Shown here: one piece after another, positions 53,878-61,678 of the stretch
Layout of the letters: each line of letters begins with the position of its first letter
Numbering within the stretch: the stretch's first letter is position 1
Assembly (NCBI RefSeq): GCF_037911585.1
Contig: NZ_JBAJNS010000001.1
Span: 2,417,001 to 2,481,000, forward strand
Length of the DNA: 64,000 nucleotides
From: Streptomyces sp. GSL17-111
GTDB taxonomy: Bacteria > Actinomycetota > Actinomycetes > Streptomycetales > Streptomycetaceae
Reading direction: 5' to 3'
Program-made: the position numbers and the translations under genes
Notes under the pieces: model-generated
What the model saw: the letters and a program-made list of their open reading frames with translations, nothing else
Database searches by the model: none
Told to the model about the DNA's origin: nothing

Positions 53878-53925
53878 TTGCACCAAAGCAAGTTGCATCA
53901 ATGCAAGTTTCACGGTTGCATCGCT
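53878..53925. promoter_or_regulatory. Cluster of TTGCA sites upstream of the ATPase-DUF234 gene
   Basis: TTGCA occurs at 53878, 53893 and 53916 and TGCAA at 53902-53906. TTGCAT-CA-ATGCAA (53893-53906) is a palindrome. The array ends 17 bp before the GTG start, overlapping the ribosome site GGAGG. It is AT-rich compared with its surroundings and could bind an XRE-type repressor, possibly the antitoxin encoded nearby. Confidence 0.55.
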
Positions 53926-53941
53926 GTGGAGGTGAGCCGCT

Positions 53942-55363
53942 GTGGATGGTTTCGTGGGACGCCGAGCCGAGCTCAAGGCCCTCGCCGACGTACTGACGCC
54001 GGTGCGAACCGGCGGGCGCGGCGGGAGGCGCGGTCGCGCTGTGCTGATCAGGGGACGCAGGCGGGTCGGCAAGTCACGGCTGGTCGAGGAGTTCCTGGAG
54101 CGGTCGGGCCTTCCGCATGTGTTCTTCACCGCCGTCGGCGGCTCGAAGCACGAGGACCTGGCGGGCTTCACCGCCGAGCTGGCCGCGTCCGCGCTTCCCG
54201 AGTCCTCCCGGGTCGCGGACGTCACCGCGCCACAGACCTGGGACGCGGCCCTGACCCTGCTGGCCTCGGTCCTCCCCACCGACACGCCGAGTGTCGTGGT
54301 TCTCGACGAGATGCCGTACCTCGTACGCGAGGACCCCACCTTCGAGGGCGCCCTCCAGAAGGCATTCGACCGGACCCTGTCCAAGCTGCCCGTGCTGTTG
54401 ATTCTCGTCGGCTCCGACCTGGCCATGATGGAGCAACTCAACACGTACGGACGTCCGTTCTACCAGCGGGGGACGGAGATGGTCGTGCCGCCCCTCAACC
54501 CGGCCGAGGTCGGGACCATGCTCGACCTGCCGCCGGCAGAGGCCTTCGACGCGTACCTGGTCAGCGGCGGACTCCCGCTGATCCTGGAGGAGTGGCCCGT
54601 GGGCGCGGGCCTGTGGGGATACCTGGAGGAGGCCCTGCGCCGGCCGACGTCGGCCCTCCTCGTCAGTGGTGAGCGGACGCTGGCGGCGGAGTTCCCCACC
54701 GAGGCCCAGGCACGGACGGTGCTGGGAGCCATCGGACACGGGGAGCGCACGTTCAGTCTCATCGGACGCGCGGCCGGTGACCTGAACCCCGGCTCACTGA
54801 CCCGGGCGCTGGAGCTGCTGGTCTCCCGCCGAATCGTCACCGCCGACCATCCGCTCTCGACCCGGCCCAGCCGCGAGACCCGCTACCGTGTCGCCGACCC
54901 CTACCTGCGCTTCTACCTGTCGTTCATCGGTCCCCGCATCCCCACGATCGAGCGGGGACGCGGGGACCGGGTCCTCAGCGCCCTGCGTGACAGCTGGACC
55001 TCCTGGCGGGGACGGGCGGTCGAGCCCGTCCTGCGAGAAGCGGTGTGGCTCCTCGCCGAGGATCACCTGCCCCACGGCACCGACGTCATCGGCGGCTACT
55101 GGACACGGACCAACGACCCCGAGATCGACATCGTCGGCGCGGACCGCTCGCCCATCGCCAGACGGATCACCGCCGTCGGCTCGATCAAGTGGCTGGAGAA
55201 CAAGCCCTTCGACGATCGCGACCTCGCACGTCTCAGAACGCACCGCTCCCAGCTCCCCGGTGCCGACGACACCACGCCCCTGCTCGCCGTGGCACGCAGC
55301 GGCTGCACCGCCGACGGCGTCGTCCACCTCGGGCCGAGCGACCTCATCGCGGCCTGGGGCTGA
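53942..55363 (+). CDS. AAA ATPase with C-terminal DUF234 (PD-(D/E)XK nuclease-like) domain
   Basis: 473 aa, GTG 53942 behind GGAGG. N-terminal archaeal-type ATPase: Walker A IRGRRRVGKSRL, Walker B SVVVLDEMPYLV, and a sensor region ILVGSDLAMMEQL. A winged-helix middle follows (LELLVSRRIVTADHPLS...RYRVADPYLRFYLSFIGP). The C-terminal DUF234 has E-x(n)-PEIDIVGADR and VGSIKW, the D-E-K/S pattern of a degenerate nuclease fold. Such proteins are common in archaea and mobile DNA, with proposed roles in toxin or defence activity. Shows an accessory character here. Confidence 0.85.
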   Translation: MDGFVGRRAELKALADVLTPVRTGGRGGRRGRAVLIRGRRRVGKSRLVEEFLERSGLPHVFFTAVGGSKHEDLAGFTAELAASALPESSRVADVTAPQTWDAALTLLASVLPTDTPSVVVLDEMPYLVREDPTFEGALQKAFDRTLSKLPVLLILVGSDLAMMEQLNTYGRPFYQRGTEMVVPPLNPAEVGTMLDLPPAEAFDAYLVSGGLPLILEEWPVGAGLWGYLEEALRRPTSALLVSGERTLAAEFPTEAQARTVLGAIGHGERTFSLIGRAAGDLNPGSLTRALELLVSRRIVTADHPLSTRPSRETRYRVADPYLRFYLSFIGPRIPTIERGRGDRVLSALRDSWTSWRGRAVEPVLREAVWLLAEDHLPHGTDVIGGYWTRTNDPEIDIVGADRSPIARRITAVGSIKWLENKPFDDRDLARLRTHRSQLPGADDTTPLLAVARSGCTADGVVHLGPSDLIAAWG

Positions 55364-55401
55364 CCCGGCCCCTCGCATGGCTGGGCCCCCGCCGAGTGGA
55401 C

Positions 55402-55430
55402 GGGGATGACGGCCTGGCCGGTGACGTTCG
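55402..55430. repeat. 29-bp copy of a segment of the transporter gene beside the toxin-antitoxin pair
   Basis: Matches 56466-56494 inside the symporter gene at 28 of 29 positions, in the same orientation. It can be read as ANVTGQAV(I)PV, the NVTGQAVVPV block of the transporter. The two copies flank the toxin-antitoxin genes at a distance of 1064 bp. Probably a footprint of the insertion that brought the module. Confidence 0.7.
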
Positions 55431-55459
55431 CGACCGGACCACAGGTAGGTATGGTGCGG

Positions 55460-55801
55460 TCAGGCGACCGTGTACTCCGCGTCGCCGAAATCCGCCACCA
55501 CGCGCAGATGCCCGCCCAAAGCCTCTACATAGGAGCGCAGAGTCGCCAGCTCGGCGCGGTCGAGCATCCCATGCTCGATCGCCGACACGCGAGGAGCGGA
55601 GACCCCCATCGACGCCGCGACCGCGCGCTGGGTCAGCGACTGCTCCCGCCGGATCTCCGCGAGCTTGTACGCCCGCACCTCGGACACCAGCCGGCCCATC
55701 GCCGCCTGCTTCTCCGCAGGCGTGCGCACCGGCAGCCCGGCGGCCCTGCGTCGTTCATGGGCCGCCCGCTTCGCGTCCTCCCAGCTGACCGCGTCACTCA
55801 T
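55460..55801 (-). CDS. XRE-family antitoxin (HigA-like)
   Basis: 113 aa. The C-terminal HTH is LAEIRREQSLTQRAVAASMGVSAPRVSAIEHGMLDRAELATLRSYVEALGGHLRVVADF, typical of HigA/MqsA-type antitoxins that also repress their operon. The N-terminal part (WEDAKRAAHERRRAAG) is helical and likely binds toxin. It overlaps the toxin stop by 4 nt; toxin-first order is the HigBA arrangement. Confidence 0.88.
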   Translation of the reverse strand: MSDAVSWEDAKRAAHERRRAAGLPVRTPAEKQAAMGRLVSEVRAYKLAEIRREQSLTQRAVAASMGVSAPRVSAIEHGMLDRAELATLRSYVEALGGHLRVVADFGDAEYTVA

Positions 55802-56184
55802 TCGTACTCCCTGGTCTCCAGATCATTGAGGTGTGCCCGATAGCGCTTCTCCGCGAGAGGGATATTGCTGTCGTACCAGCCACGCCAGTCGCCGGCCTTG
55901 TCCCCCGCGACCAGGAGCACCGCACGGCGAACAGGATCGAACGCGAACAGGATCCGGATCTCACTACCGCCGCCAGATCCCGGCCTGAGTTCCTTCAGAT
56001 GATGCTGTTCCGCTCCCTTGATCCGGTCCACCAGCGGACGGCCGAGCGTCGGCCCCGTCGCCGCCAGCAGATCAACCGCGTCTTCCACCTGTTCAGCACT
56101 GGTCCAGTCAGCCTGAGCCAGTGCCTCGAACCACGCCGCGACCTCCGCGACGAGGATCACTTCCCATTGAGCCACGACCCGCAT
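55798..56184 (-). CDS. RelE/HigB-type toxin (phage Gp49-like family)
   Basis: 128 aa from ATG 56184. Signature VVAQWEVILVAEVAAWFEALAQADWTSAEQVEDAVDLLAATGPTLGRPLVDRIKGAEQHHLKELRPGSGGGSEIRILFAFDPVRRAVLLVAGDKAG: the HLKELR and RILFAFDP blocks belong to the ribosome-dependent mRNA interferase fold. A palindrome abuts the start codon, and the ATG has no separate ribosome site. Confidence 0.88.
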   Translation of the reverse strand: MRVVAQWEVILVAEVAAWFEALAQADWTSAEQVEDAVDLLAATGPTLGRPLVDRIKGAEQHHLKELRPGSGGGSEIRILFAFDPVRRAVLLVAGDKAGDWRGWYDSNIPLAEKRYRAHLNDLETREYE

Positions 56185-56202
56185 GTTAATGCAAGCATTA
56201 AC
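56185..56202. promoter_or_regulatory. Palindromic operator directly at the toxin start
   Basis: GTTAATGC-AA-GCATTAAC (8-2-8), abutting ATG 56184. It fits conditional autoregulation by the HTH antitoxin or antitoxin-toxin complex. It shares ATGCAAG with the TTGCA site at 53901-53907 upstream of the ATPase gene. Confidence 0.75.
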
Positions 56203-56339
56203 CCTGTTCGCCACTCATCGCTCATGCCTCACCACGAATCAGTAACGCGGCTCCCGGCCCGTACCACTCCGCCGGGACGACCGAGCCCCGACGGCGCGGG
56301 ACCGGCGGGGCTGCGGAGTCGTCCGGGGAGGCGGGGCGA

Positions 56340-57716
56340 CTACGACACGGTGGCGACCACCGGGCGAGCGGCGTCCTCACCGTTGTCCCAGTCGTCCAGG
56401 TTGAACGACGTGGCCGCGTCGTACTTCTCCCGGTCCAGGAGCTTCTCGCGAGCGGCGACGATGACGGGGACGACGGCCTGGCCGGTGACGTTCGTGGCGG
56501 TCCGCATCATGTCCAGCACCGGGTCGATGGCCAGCAGCAGGCCGACGCCCTCCAGGGGCAGGCCGAGCGTGGAGAGGGTGAGCGTGGTCATGACCGTCGC
56601 GCCGGTGAGGCCCGCCGTCGCGGCGGAGCCGATGACCGAGACGAAGACGATCAGCAGGTAGTCCTGGAGGCCGAGGCTCACGCCGAAGATCTCGGCGATG
56701 AAGATCGCGGCCAGGGCCGGGTAGATCGCGGCGCACCCGTCCATCTTGGTCGTGGCCCCGAACGGGACGCTGAAGCTCGCGTACTCCTTCGGCACGCCGA
56801 GGCGCTCGACGACCTTCTGCGTCACCGGCATGGTGCCCACCGAGGAGCGGGAGACGAAGGCGAGCTGGATCGCGGGCCACGCGCCCCGGAAGAACTGCAC
56901 GGGGCTGACGCGGGCGGCGAGGGCCAGCAGCAGCGGGTAGACGCCGAACATGACCAGCGCGCAGCCGATGTAGACGTCGGCGGTGAACGTGGCGTACTGG
57001 CCGATCAGGTCCCAGCCGTACTGGTTGATGGCGTTGCCGATGAGGCCGAGGGTGCCCAGCGGGGCGAGGCGGATGACCCACCACAGCGCCTTCTGGAGCA
57101 GGGCTAGCACCGACTCGCCGAAGGCCAGCAGCGGTTCGGCCTTCGCACCGAGCTTCAGGGCGGCGACGCCGGTGACGGCGGCCATGAACACGATCTGCAG
57201 GACGTTGAGTTCGGTGAACGGCGTGATGACGTCCGTGGGGACGATGCCGGTGAGGAAGTCCAGCCACGAGCCGGAGCTCTCCGGGCGCTCGCCGTCCTCG
57301 GGCGTGAAGCCGGTGCCGGCGCCTGGGTCGGTGAGCAGGCCGATGGCCAGCCCGATCGAGACGGCGATCAGCGACGTCGCGAGGAACCACAGCAGCGTAC
57401 GGCCCGCCAGCCGGGCGGCGTTCGAGACGTTGCGCAGGTTGGTGATCGATATCGCGATCGCGAAGAAGACCAGCGGGGCGACGGCCAGCTTCAGCAGCTG
57501 GACGAAGAGGTCACCGACCTTCTCCAGGCCGGTGCCGAGCCAGTCGACGTCGGCGCTGCGGGCGAGCCAGCCCAGCAGCACGCCGAGGACGAGACCGGCG
57601 AGGATCTGCGCCCAGAAGGGCACCTTCGGCAGGCGGCGGAGGGGAGAGGCGGCGGACGGCCGGACCGGCGGGGTCGCCGACGGCTCGGCCGAGGACGGCG
57701 TGGGGGACACGGACAC
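56340..57716 (-). CDS. Dicarboxylate/amino acid:cation symporter (DAACS); possible cystine transporter
   Basis: 458 aa with eight or more hydrophobic segments and re-entrant loops. Family motifs SRSSVGTMPVTQKVVERLGV (HP1 region, Ser-rich), FSVPFGATTKMDGCAAIYPALAAIFIAE (NMDGT-like loop), and TGATVMTTLTLSTLGLPLEGVGLLLAIDPVLDMMRTATNVTGQAVVPVIVA. The Asp-rich last block fits DctA/GltP and the cystine carrier TcyP. A cysteine-type leader peptide 97 nt upstream favours a sulfur amino acid as substrate. The 3' part has a 29-bp copy beyond the toxin-antitoxin pair. Confidence 0.88.
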   Translation of the reverse strand: MSVSPTPSSAEPSATPPVRPSAASPLRRLPKVPFWAQILAGLVLGVLLGWLARSADVDWLGTGLEKVGDLFVQLLKLAVAPLVFFAIAISITNLRNVSNAARLAGRTLLWFLATSLIAVSIGLAIGLLTDPGAGTGFTPEDGERPESSGSWLDFLTGIVPTDVITPFTELNVLQIVFMAAVTGVAALKLGAKAEPLLAFGESVLALLQKALWWVIRLAPLGTLGLIGNAINQYGWDLIGQYATFTADVYIGCALVMFGVYPLLLALAARVSPVQFFRGAWPAIQLAFVSRSSVGTMPVTQKVVERLGVPKEYASFSVPFGATTKMDGCAAIYPALAAIFIAEIFGVSLGLQDYLLIVFVSVIGSAATAGLTGATVMTTLTLSTLGLPLEGVGLLLAIDPVLDMMRTATNVTGQAVVPVIVAAREKLLDREKYDAATSFNLDDWDNGEDAARPVVATVS

Positions 57717-57812
57717 ACTCCGGTAAGGGTCGTGGGAGCTACAGCACGAGAGACACGAAGGAGGGGCGTCCGGGATTGTCGTCCGGACGCGGGGATGTCG
57801 CCAGACCTGCGG

Positions 57813-57917
57813 TCAGGGGCGACAGGCCGTCGTCCGACAGCGGCAGAGGTCGACGTGCAGCCGGGCCACGAGGGCGGCGCTCCGCAGGGCGGGGCGCGTC
57901 GGGGCTGCGTTCGTCAT
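57813..57917 (-). CDS. Putative cysteine-type regulatory leader peptide
   Basis: 34 aa, MTNAAPTRPALRSAALVARLHVDLCRCRTTACRP, ATG 57917 with GAGG 4 nt before. It fits the short 'putative leader peptide' pattern of Streptomyces, which carries L-x-R-x-HVDL-x-R followed by Cys codons, and which sits upstream of sulfur and cysteine genes. It has three Cys (25, 27, 32) at its end. Downstream, an 8-bp hairpin (57766-57773 with 57783-57790) precedes the transporter start, so translation stalling at Cys codons could control the transporter by attenuation. The wording of the family match is from memory. Confidence 0.7.
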   Translation of the reverse strand: MTNAAPTRPALRSAALVARLHVDLCRCRTTACRP

Positions 57918-58046
57918 GGACCTCACGCTAACACTGGGACTTATGGCCCCTCAAAGCCTTCCTTTGGGAGCCGGTGACGTGAGACGACAACACCCCTCCG
58001 GGCGTGGGTGATTCCCGAAGGGGTGCCGACCGTGCTGTGACGAGCG

Positions 58047-58361
58047 TTACGCGACGCCGTCCTCCTGGTCGCGGTTGGCCGCGAGCCGTGCCTTGACGTT
58101 GCCGGAGACCTTCTCGACGCGCGGCGCGATCTGCTCGGCCATCTCGTCCCGCTGACGCCGCAGGAGGACGAAGCTGAGCGGCGCGGAGACGACGATCGCC
58201 AGCGCCACCAGCCACAGCGGGTTCGACTTGCCGATCCCCTCCGGGATCACGCCGACGTAGGCGAGCACAGCCAACACGGCGAAGCTCGCGGCGAAGAGAC
58301 CCAGCCGCAGCAGGGTGTAGCGGAGCGTCGCCCGGGGGGTCGTGGTCGGAGTGCTGGTCAC
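58047..58361 (-). CDS. DUF4229 membrane protein
   Basis: 104 aa from GTG 58361; the longer frame to ATG 58478 adds a Pro/Ala repeat tail and overlaps the GNAT gene. Two hydrophobic segments (LGLFAASFAVLAVLAYVGVI, PLWLVALAIVVSAPLSFVLL) then RRQRDEMAEQIAPRVEKVSGNVKARLAANRDQEDG, the DUF4229 tail. Function unknown; frequently near mqnE in Streptomyces. Confidence 0.78.
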   Translation of the reverse strand: MTSTPTTTPRATLRYTLLRLGLFAASFAVLAVLAYVGVIPEGIGKSNPLWLVALAIVVSAPLSFVLLRRQRDEMAEQIAPRVEKVSGNVKARLAANRDQEDGVA

Positions 58362-58459
58362 GGTGGTCTCTTTCTCGTCCTGCGGGCCCGGGGCCCGGGG
58401 GCCTGCGGGTCCTGCCGGTTCTACGGGCTCTGCCGGTGCTGTCGGCTCTGCGGGCGTCG

Positions 58460-58978
58460 TCACGTCAGGGGGAGCCACATCGTGATGTCGTCGCGGTAGT
58501 CGTCGTCACCGACCCTGATCGCCTCCGGCACCCGCCCGACCTCCTTGTAGCCGCACGCCGCGTAGAAGTGCTCCAGGCCCATGCCGCCACGGCAGGTGAG
58601 CCGGATGCCCCGGACGCCGTCGATGGCGCGGGCGGCCTCCTCGGCCGACGCCATGAGCGCCCGGCCCGTGCCGGTGCCCTGGAGGTCCGGGTGCACCATC
58701 ACGGAGTACAGCCACACCCAGTGTCGCATCAGACGGTGGGTGTTCAGCGTGAAGAAGGCGGTGGCCTTCACCTCACCCGCCGCGTCGAACCCGGCCAGGA
58801 GTCGGGTGCGCCCCTCGGACATGGCGGTGAGGTGCTTGAGAAGCTCCGGCCGGACGTCCTCGGCCGTCACCGGCGGGACGAAGCCGACCGCCCCACCGGC
58901 GTTGACGACGTCCGCCCACAGCCGGCAGGTGCCGTCGACCGTCGCCCGGTCCATGCCGGGGTCGAGCACGTAGCGCAT
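58460..58978 (-). CDS. GNAT-family N-acetyltransferase
   Basis: 172 aa. Acetyl-CoA motif VMVHPDLQGTGTGRALMASAEEAARAIDGV, with FYAACGYKEVGRVPEAIRVGD at the end. Substrate unknown. It starts 18 nt after mqnE and is probably cotranscribed. Confidence 0.88.
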   Translation of the reverse strand: MRYVLDPGMDRATVDGTCRLWADVVNAGGAVGFVPPVTAEDVRPELLKHLTAMSEGRTRLLAGFDAAGEVKATAFFTLNTHRLMRHWVWLYSVMVHPDLQGTGTGRALMASAEEAARAIDGVRGIRLTCRGGMGLEHFYAACGYKEVGRVPEAIRVGDDDYRDDITMWLPLT

Positions 58979-58996
58979 GGTGTCCGCCGCCGTGTC

Positions 58997-60163
58997 TCAG
59001 AGCCGCATGGGCTGCGGCGTCTCCCGGCGGCCGGCCTCCGGGCCCGGGTACTCGCGGACGATCTCGTAGCGGGTGTTGCGCTCGACGGGACGGAAGCCGG
59101 CGTCCCGGATGAGCTCCAGCAGGTCCTCGCGGGTGAGCTTGTCCGGGGTGCCGAAGTCGTCGGCGTCGTGGGTGATCTTGTACTCGACCACCGAGCCGTC
59201 CATGTCGTCCGCGCCGTGCTGGAGGGCGAGCTGCGCCGTCTGCACGCCGTGCATGACCCAGAACACCTTCACGTGCGGCACGTTGTCGAACAGCAGCCGG
59301 GAGACGGCGAACGTCTTCAGCGCCTCGGCACCGGTGGCCATCGTGGTCCGGGCCTGGAGGCGGTTGCGGATCTTGCCGTCCTTCATGTCCACGAAGTCGT
59401 GCTGGTAGCGCAGCGGGATGAAGACCTGGAAACCGCCGGTCTCGTCCTGGAGCTCACGCAGCCGCAGCACGTGGTCGACGCGGTGGCGCGGCTCCTCGAT
59501 GTGCCCGTAGAGCATCGTGCTGGGCGTCTTGAGGCCCTTGCTGTGCGCGAGGCGGTGGATGCGCGACCAGTCCTCCCAGTGGGTGGCGTGGTCCACGATG
59601 TGCTGCCGGACCTCCCAGTCGAAGATCTCCGCGCCACCGCCGGTCAGCGACTCCAGACCGGCGTCGATGAGCTCGTCCAGGATCTCGCTCGCGTCCATCC
59701 CGGAGATGGTCTCGAAGTGGTGGATCTCCGTCGCGGTGAACGCCTTGAGGGACACCGACTCCGGCAGCGCCTCCTTCAGCGCCCGCAGCGAACGCGGGTA
59801 GTAGCGCCACGGGAGCGTGGGGTGGAGGCCGTTGACGATGTGCAGCTCGGTGAGGTTGTCGCCCTCCATCTCCTTGGCGAGCTTGACGGCCTCCTCGATG
59901 CGCATCGTGTAGGCGTCCTTCTCCCCCGGCTTGCGCTGGAAGGAGCAGTACGCGCAGGACGCGGTGCACACGTTCGTCATGTTGAGGTGACGGTTGACGT
60001 TGAAGTGGACGACGTCACCGTTCTTGCGGGTGCGGACCTCGTGGGCCAGGCCGCCGAGCCAGGCCAGGTCGTCGGACGCGTAGAGGGCGATGCCGTCCTC
60101 ACGGGTCAGCCGTTCGCCCGCGCGGACCTTCTCCTCCAGCTCGCGCTTGAGCCCAGCGTCCAT
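58997..60163 (-). CDS. mqnE: Aminofutalosine synthase (radical SAM)
   Basis: 388 aa from ATG 60163. It joins 3-enolpyruvylbenzoate to adenosine, forming aminofutalosine, after MqnA. Radical-SAM Cys triad in NVCTASCAYCSFQRKPGEKDAYTMRIEEA; also ELHIVNGLHPTLPWRYYP, TGGGAEIFDWEVR and STMLYGHIEEPRHRVDHVLRLR. It is paralogous to MqnC at 38.6 kb. MqnB and MqnD are not in this window. Confidence 0.94.
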   Translation of the reverse strand: MDAGLKRELEEKVRAGERLTREDGIALYASDDLAWLGGLAHEVRTRKNGDVVHFNVNRHLNMTNVCTASCAYCSFQRKPGEKDAYTMRIEEAVKLAKEMEGDNLTELHIVNGLHPTLPWRYYPRSLRALKEALPESVSLKAFTATEIHHFETISGMDASEILDELIDAGLESLTGGGAEIFDWEVRQHIVDHATHWEDWSRIHRLAHSKGLKTPSTMLYGHIEEPRHRVDHVLRLRELQDETGGFQVFIPLRYQHDFVDMKDGKIRNRLQARTTMATGAEALKTFAVSRLLFDNVPHVKVFWVMHGVQTAQLALQHGADDMDGSVVEYKITHDADDFGTPDKLTREDLLELIRDAGFRPVERNTRYEIVREYPGPEAGRRETPQPMRL

Positions 60164-60318
60164 GCGTCGCGCCTCCTCGGATCTGCGCGGGCCTCCGCTC
60201 GCGCCTTCAGCTCGCAGCATCCCGAGCGTACGCCACCCCCAACCGGGGCAAGCCGGGCGGGGTGGTGCCGCACGACGGCACGACGTGCCCCGACCCGGGG
60301 AACGTGCCGCGCCCGCCC

Positions 60319-60786
60319 TCAGGCCCCGAGGGCCTCGCCGCCCGGCAGCTCGCCGACGCGGTTCTCCCACTTCGTCGACAGCACGATCGTCGTGCGGGTG
60401 CGGGAGACGCCCTGGGTGCCCGACAGCCGGCGGATGGTCCGCTCCAGGCCGTCGACGTCCGTGGCCCGCACCTTCAGCATGAAGGAGTCGTCACCCGCGA
60501 TGAACCAGCAGTCCTCGATCTCCTCCAGATCGCGCAGCCGGTGGGCGACGTCGTCGTGGTCGGTGGCGTCGGAGAGCTGGATGCCGATGAGGGCCGTGAC
60601 GCCGAGGCCGAGGCTCGGGGCGTCGACGGTGGCGCGGTAGCCGGTGATCACCCCGGCCGCCTCCAGCCGGTTGATCCGGTCCGTCACGCTCGGTCCCGAC
60701 AGGCCCACCAGCCGGCCCAGCTCGGCGTAGGAGGCCCTGCCGTTCTCCCGCAGCGCCTGGATGAGCTGTCTGTCCACGGCGTCCAT
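60319..60786 (-). CDS. Lrp/AsnC-family transcriptional regulator
   Basis: 155 aa: HTH DRQLIQALRENGRASYAELGRLVGLSGPSVTDRINRLEAAGVI and RAM effector domain GYRATVDAPSLGLGVTALIGIQL ... IEDCWFIAGDDSFMLKVRATDVDGLERTIRRL. It lies between ubiX and mqnE on the same strand and may respond to an amino acid. Confidence 0.92.
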   Translation of the reverse strand: MDAVDRQLIQALRENGRASYAELGRLVGLSGPSVTDRINRLEAAGVITGYRATVDAPSLGLGVTALIGIQLSDATDHDDVAHRLRDLEEIEDCWFIAGDDSFMLKVRATDVDGLERTIRRLSGTQGVSRTRTTIVLSTKWENRVGELPGGEALGA

Positions 60787-60838
60787 GCGTCGCCTCGCCC
60801 TTCAGTTGTCCCGCACGAGCTCTCTTCGGTATCAGAAT

Positions 60839-61537
60839 CTAAGCCATGGAGGGCGGTGTACCTGCGCTACCCAGCCCGCCCCGCCACCGCTGGTACAGCC
60901 GGTGCGGCACCCCCGCCGCGTCCAGCGCCCGCCCCGCCACGAAGTCCACGAGGTCCTGGATGTGCCGCGCACCGGCGTAGAAGGCGGGCGAGGCGGGCAG
61001 GACGACGGCCCCCGCCCGGTCCAGCGCGACGAGCTGCTGGAGCGTCGGCCCGTTCAGCGGCGTCTCGCGGACGGCGACGACCAGCGGGCGCCGCTCCTTC
61101 AGCGTCACGCTCGCCACCCGCTGGAGCAGGTCCTTGGACAGCCCGAGCGCCACCCCGGCGACGCACGCCGTCGAGGCCGGGATGATCAGCATGCCCCGGG
61201 CCGGGTAGGACCCGGAGGACGGTCCGGCGGCCAGGTCACCGGCGGGCCAGTGCCGCACGAGCCCCTCGGGGGCGTCGTCGGGCAGCGCGTCGGGGAAGGC
61301 GTCGGGTGCACCGTCCGCGCCCCGGGACAGCCAGCGCCGCAGGTCCTCGCGCCAGTGGGCGTCCCGGAACGGATGGCCCGTCTCGTCCAGCACGGTCAGC
61401 CGGGCGGCCCGGCTGACCACCAGGTCCACCGGCTCGCCGGCGGCGATCAGGGCCCGCAGGACGGCGGCGGCGTACGGCGTCCCCGAAGCACCGGAGACTC
61501 CGACGATCCAGGGGCGGCGTGGCTCGGCGTCGATCAC
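60839..61537 (-). CDS. ubiX: UbiX-family flavin prenyltransferase
   Basis: 232 aa. It prenylates FMN to prFMN, the cofactor of UbiD-type decarboxylases. Signature WIVGVSGASGTPYAAAVLRAL, LIIPASTACVAGVALGLSKDLLQRVASVTLKERRPLVVAVRETPLN, AGAVVLPASPAFYAG. A loop of ~25 residues (RGADGAPDAFPDALPDDAPEGLVRH) is an insertion of variable type. In futalosine-using actinomycetes UbiX (MqnM) supports decarboxylation of the prenylated naphthoate; the UbiD and prenyltransferase genes are not in the window. Confidence 0.92.
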   Translation of the reverse strand: MIDAEPRRPWIVGVSGASGTPYAAAVLRALIAAGEPVDLVVSRAARLTVLDETGHPFRDAHWREDLRRWLSRGADGAPDAFPDALPDDAPEGLVRHWPAGDLAAGPSSGSYPARGMLIIPASTACVAGVALGLSKDLLQRVASVTLKERRPLVVAVRETPLNGPTLQQLVALDRAGAVVLPASPAFYAGARHIQDLVDFVAGRALDAAGVPHRLYQRWRGGLGSAGTPPSMA

Positions 61538-61678
61538 ACGTCGAGCCTACGGGCTGGGGCGCCGCGCCGTCGGGGCGCCCCGACGGGGTGCCCCGACGGG
61601 GCGACCGGGTGCCGACGGTCACAATGGGGCGAACCAGCCGACGCACCACGTGTTCGCCGAGCCGCCCGGGAGTCCGCC

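Noticed and set aside
58362..58478. Extended N-terminus of the DUF4229 protein
   Set aside because: It is a Pro/Ala/Glu repeat tail overlapping the end of the GNAT gene; GTG 58361 fits the family start better.
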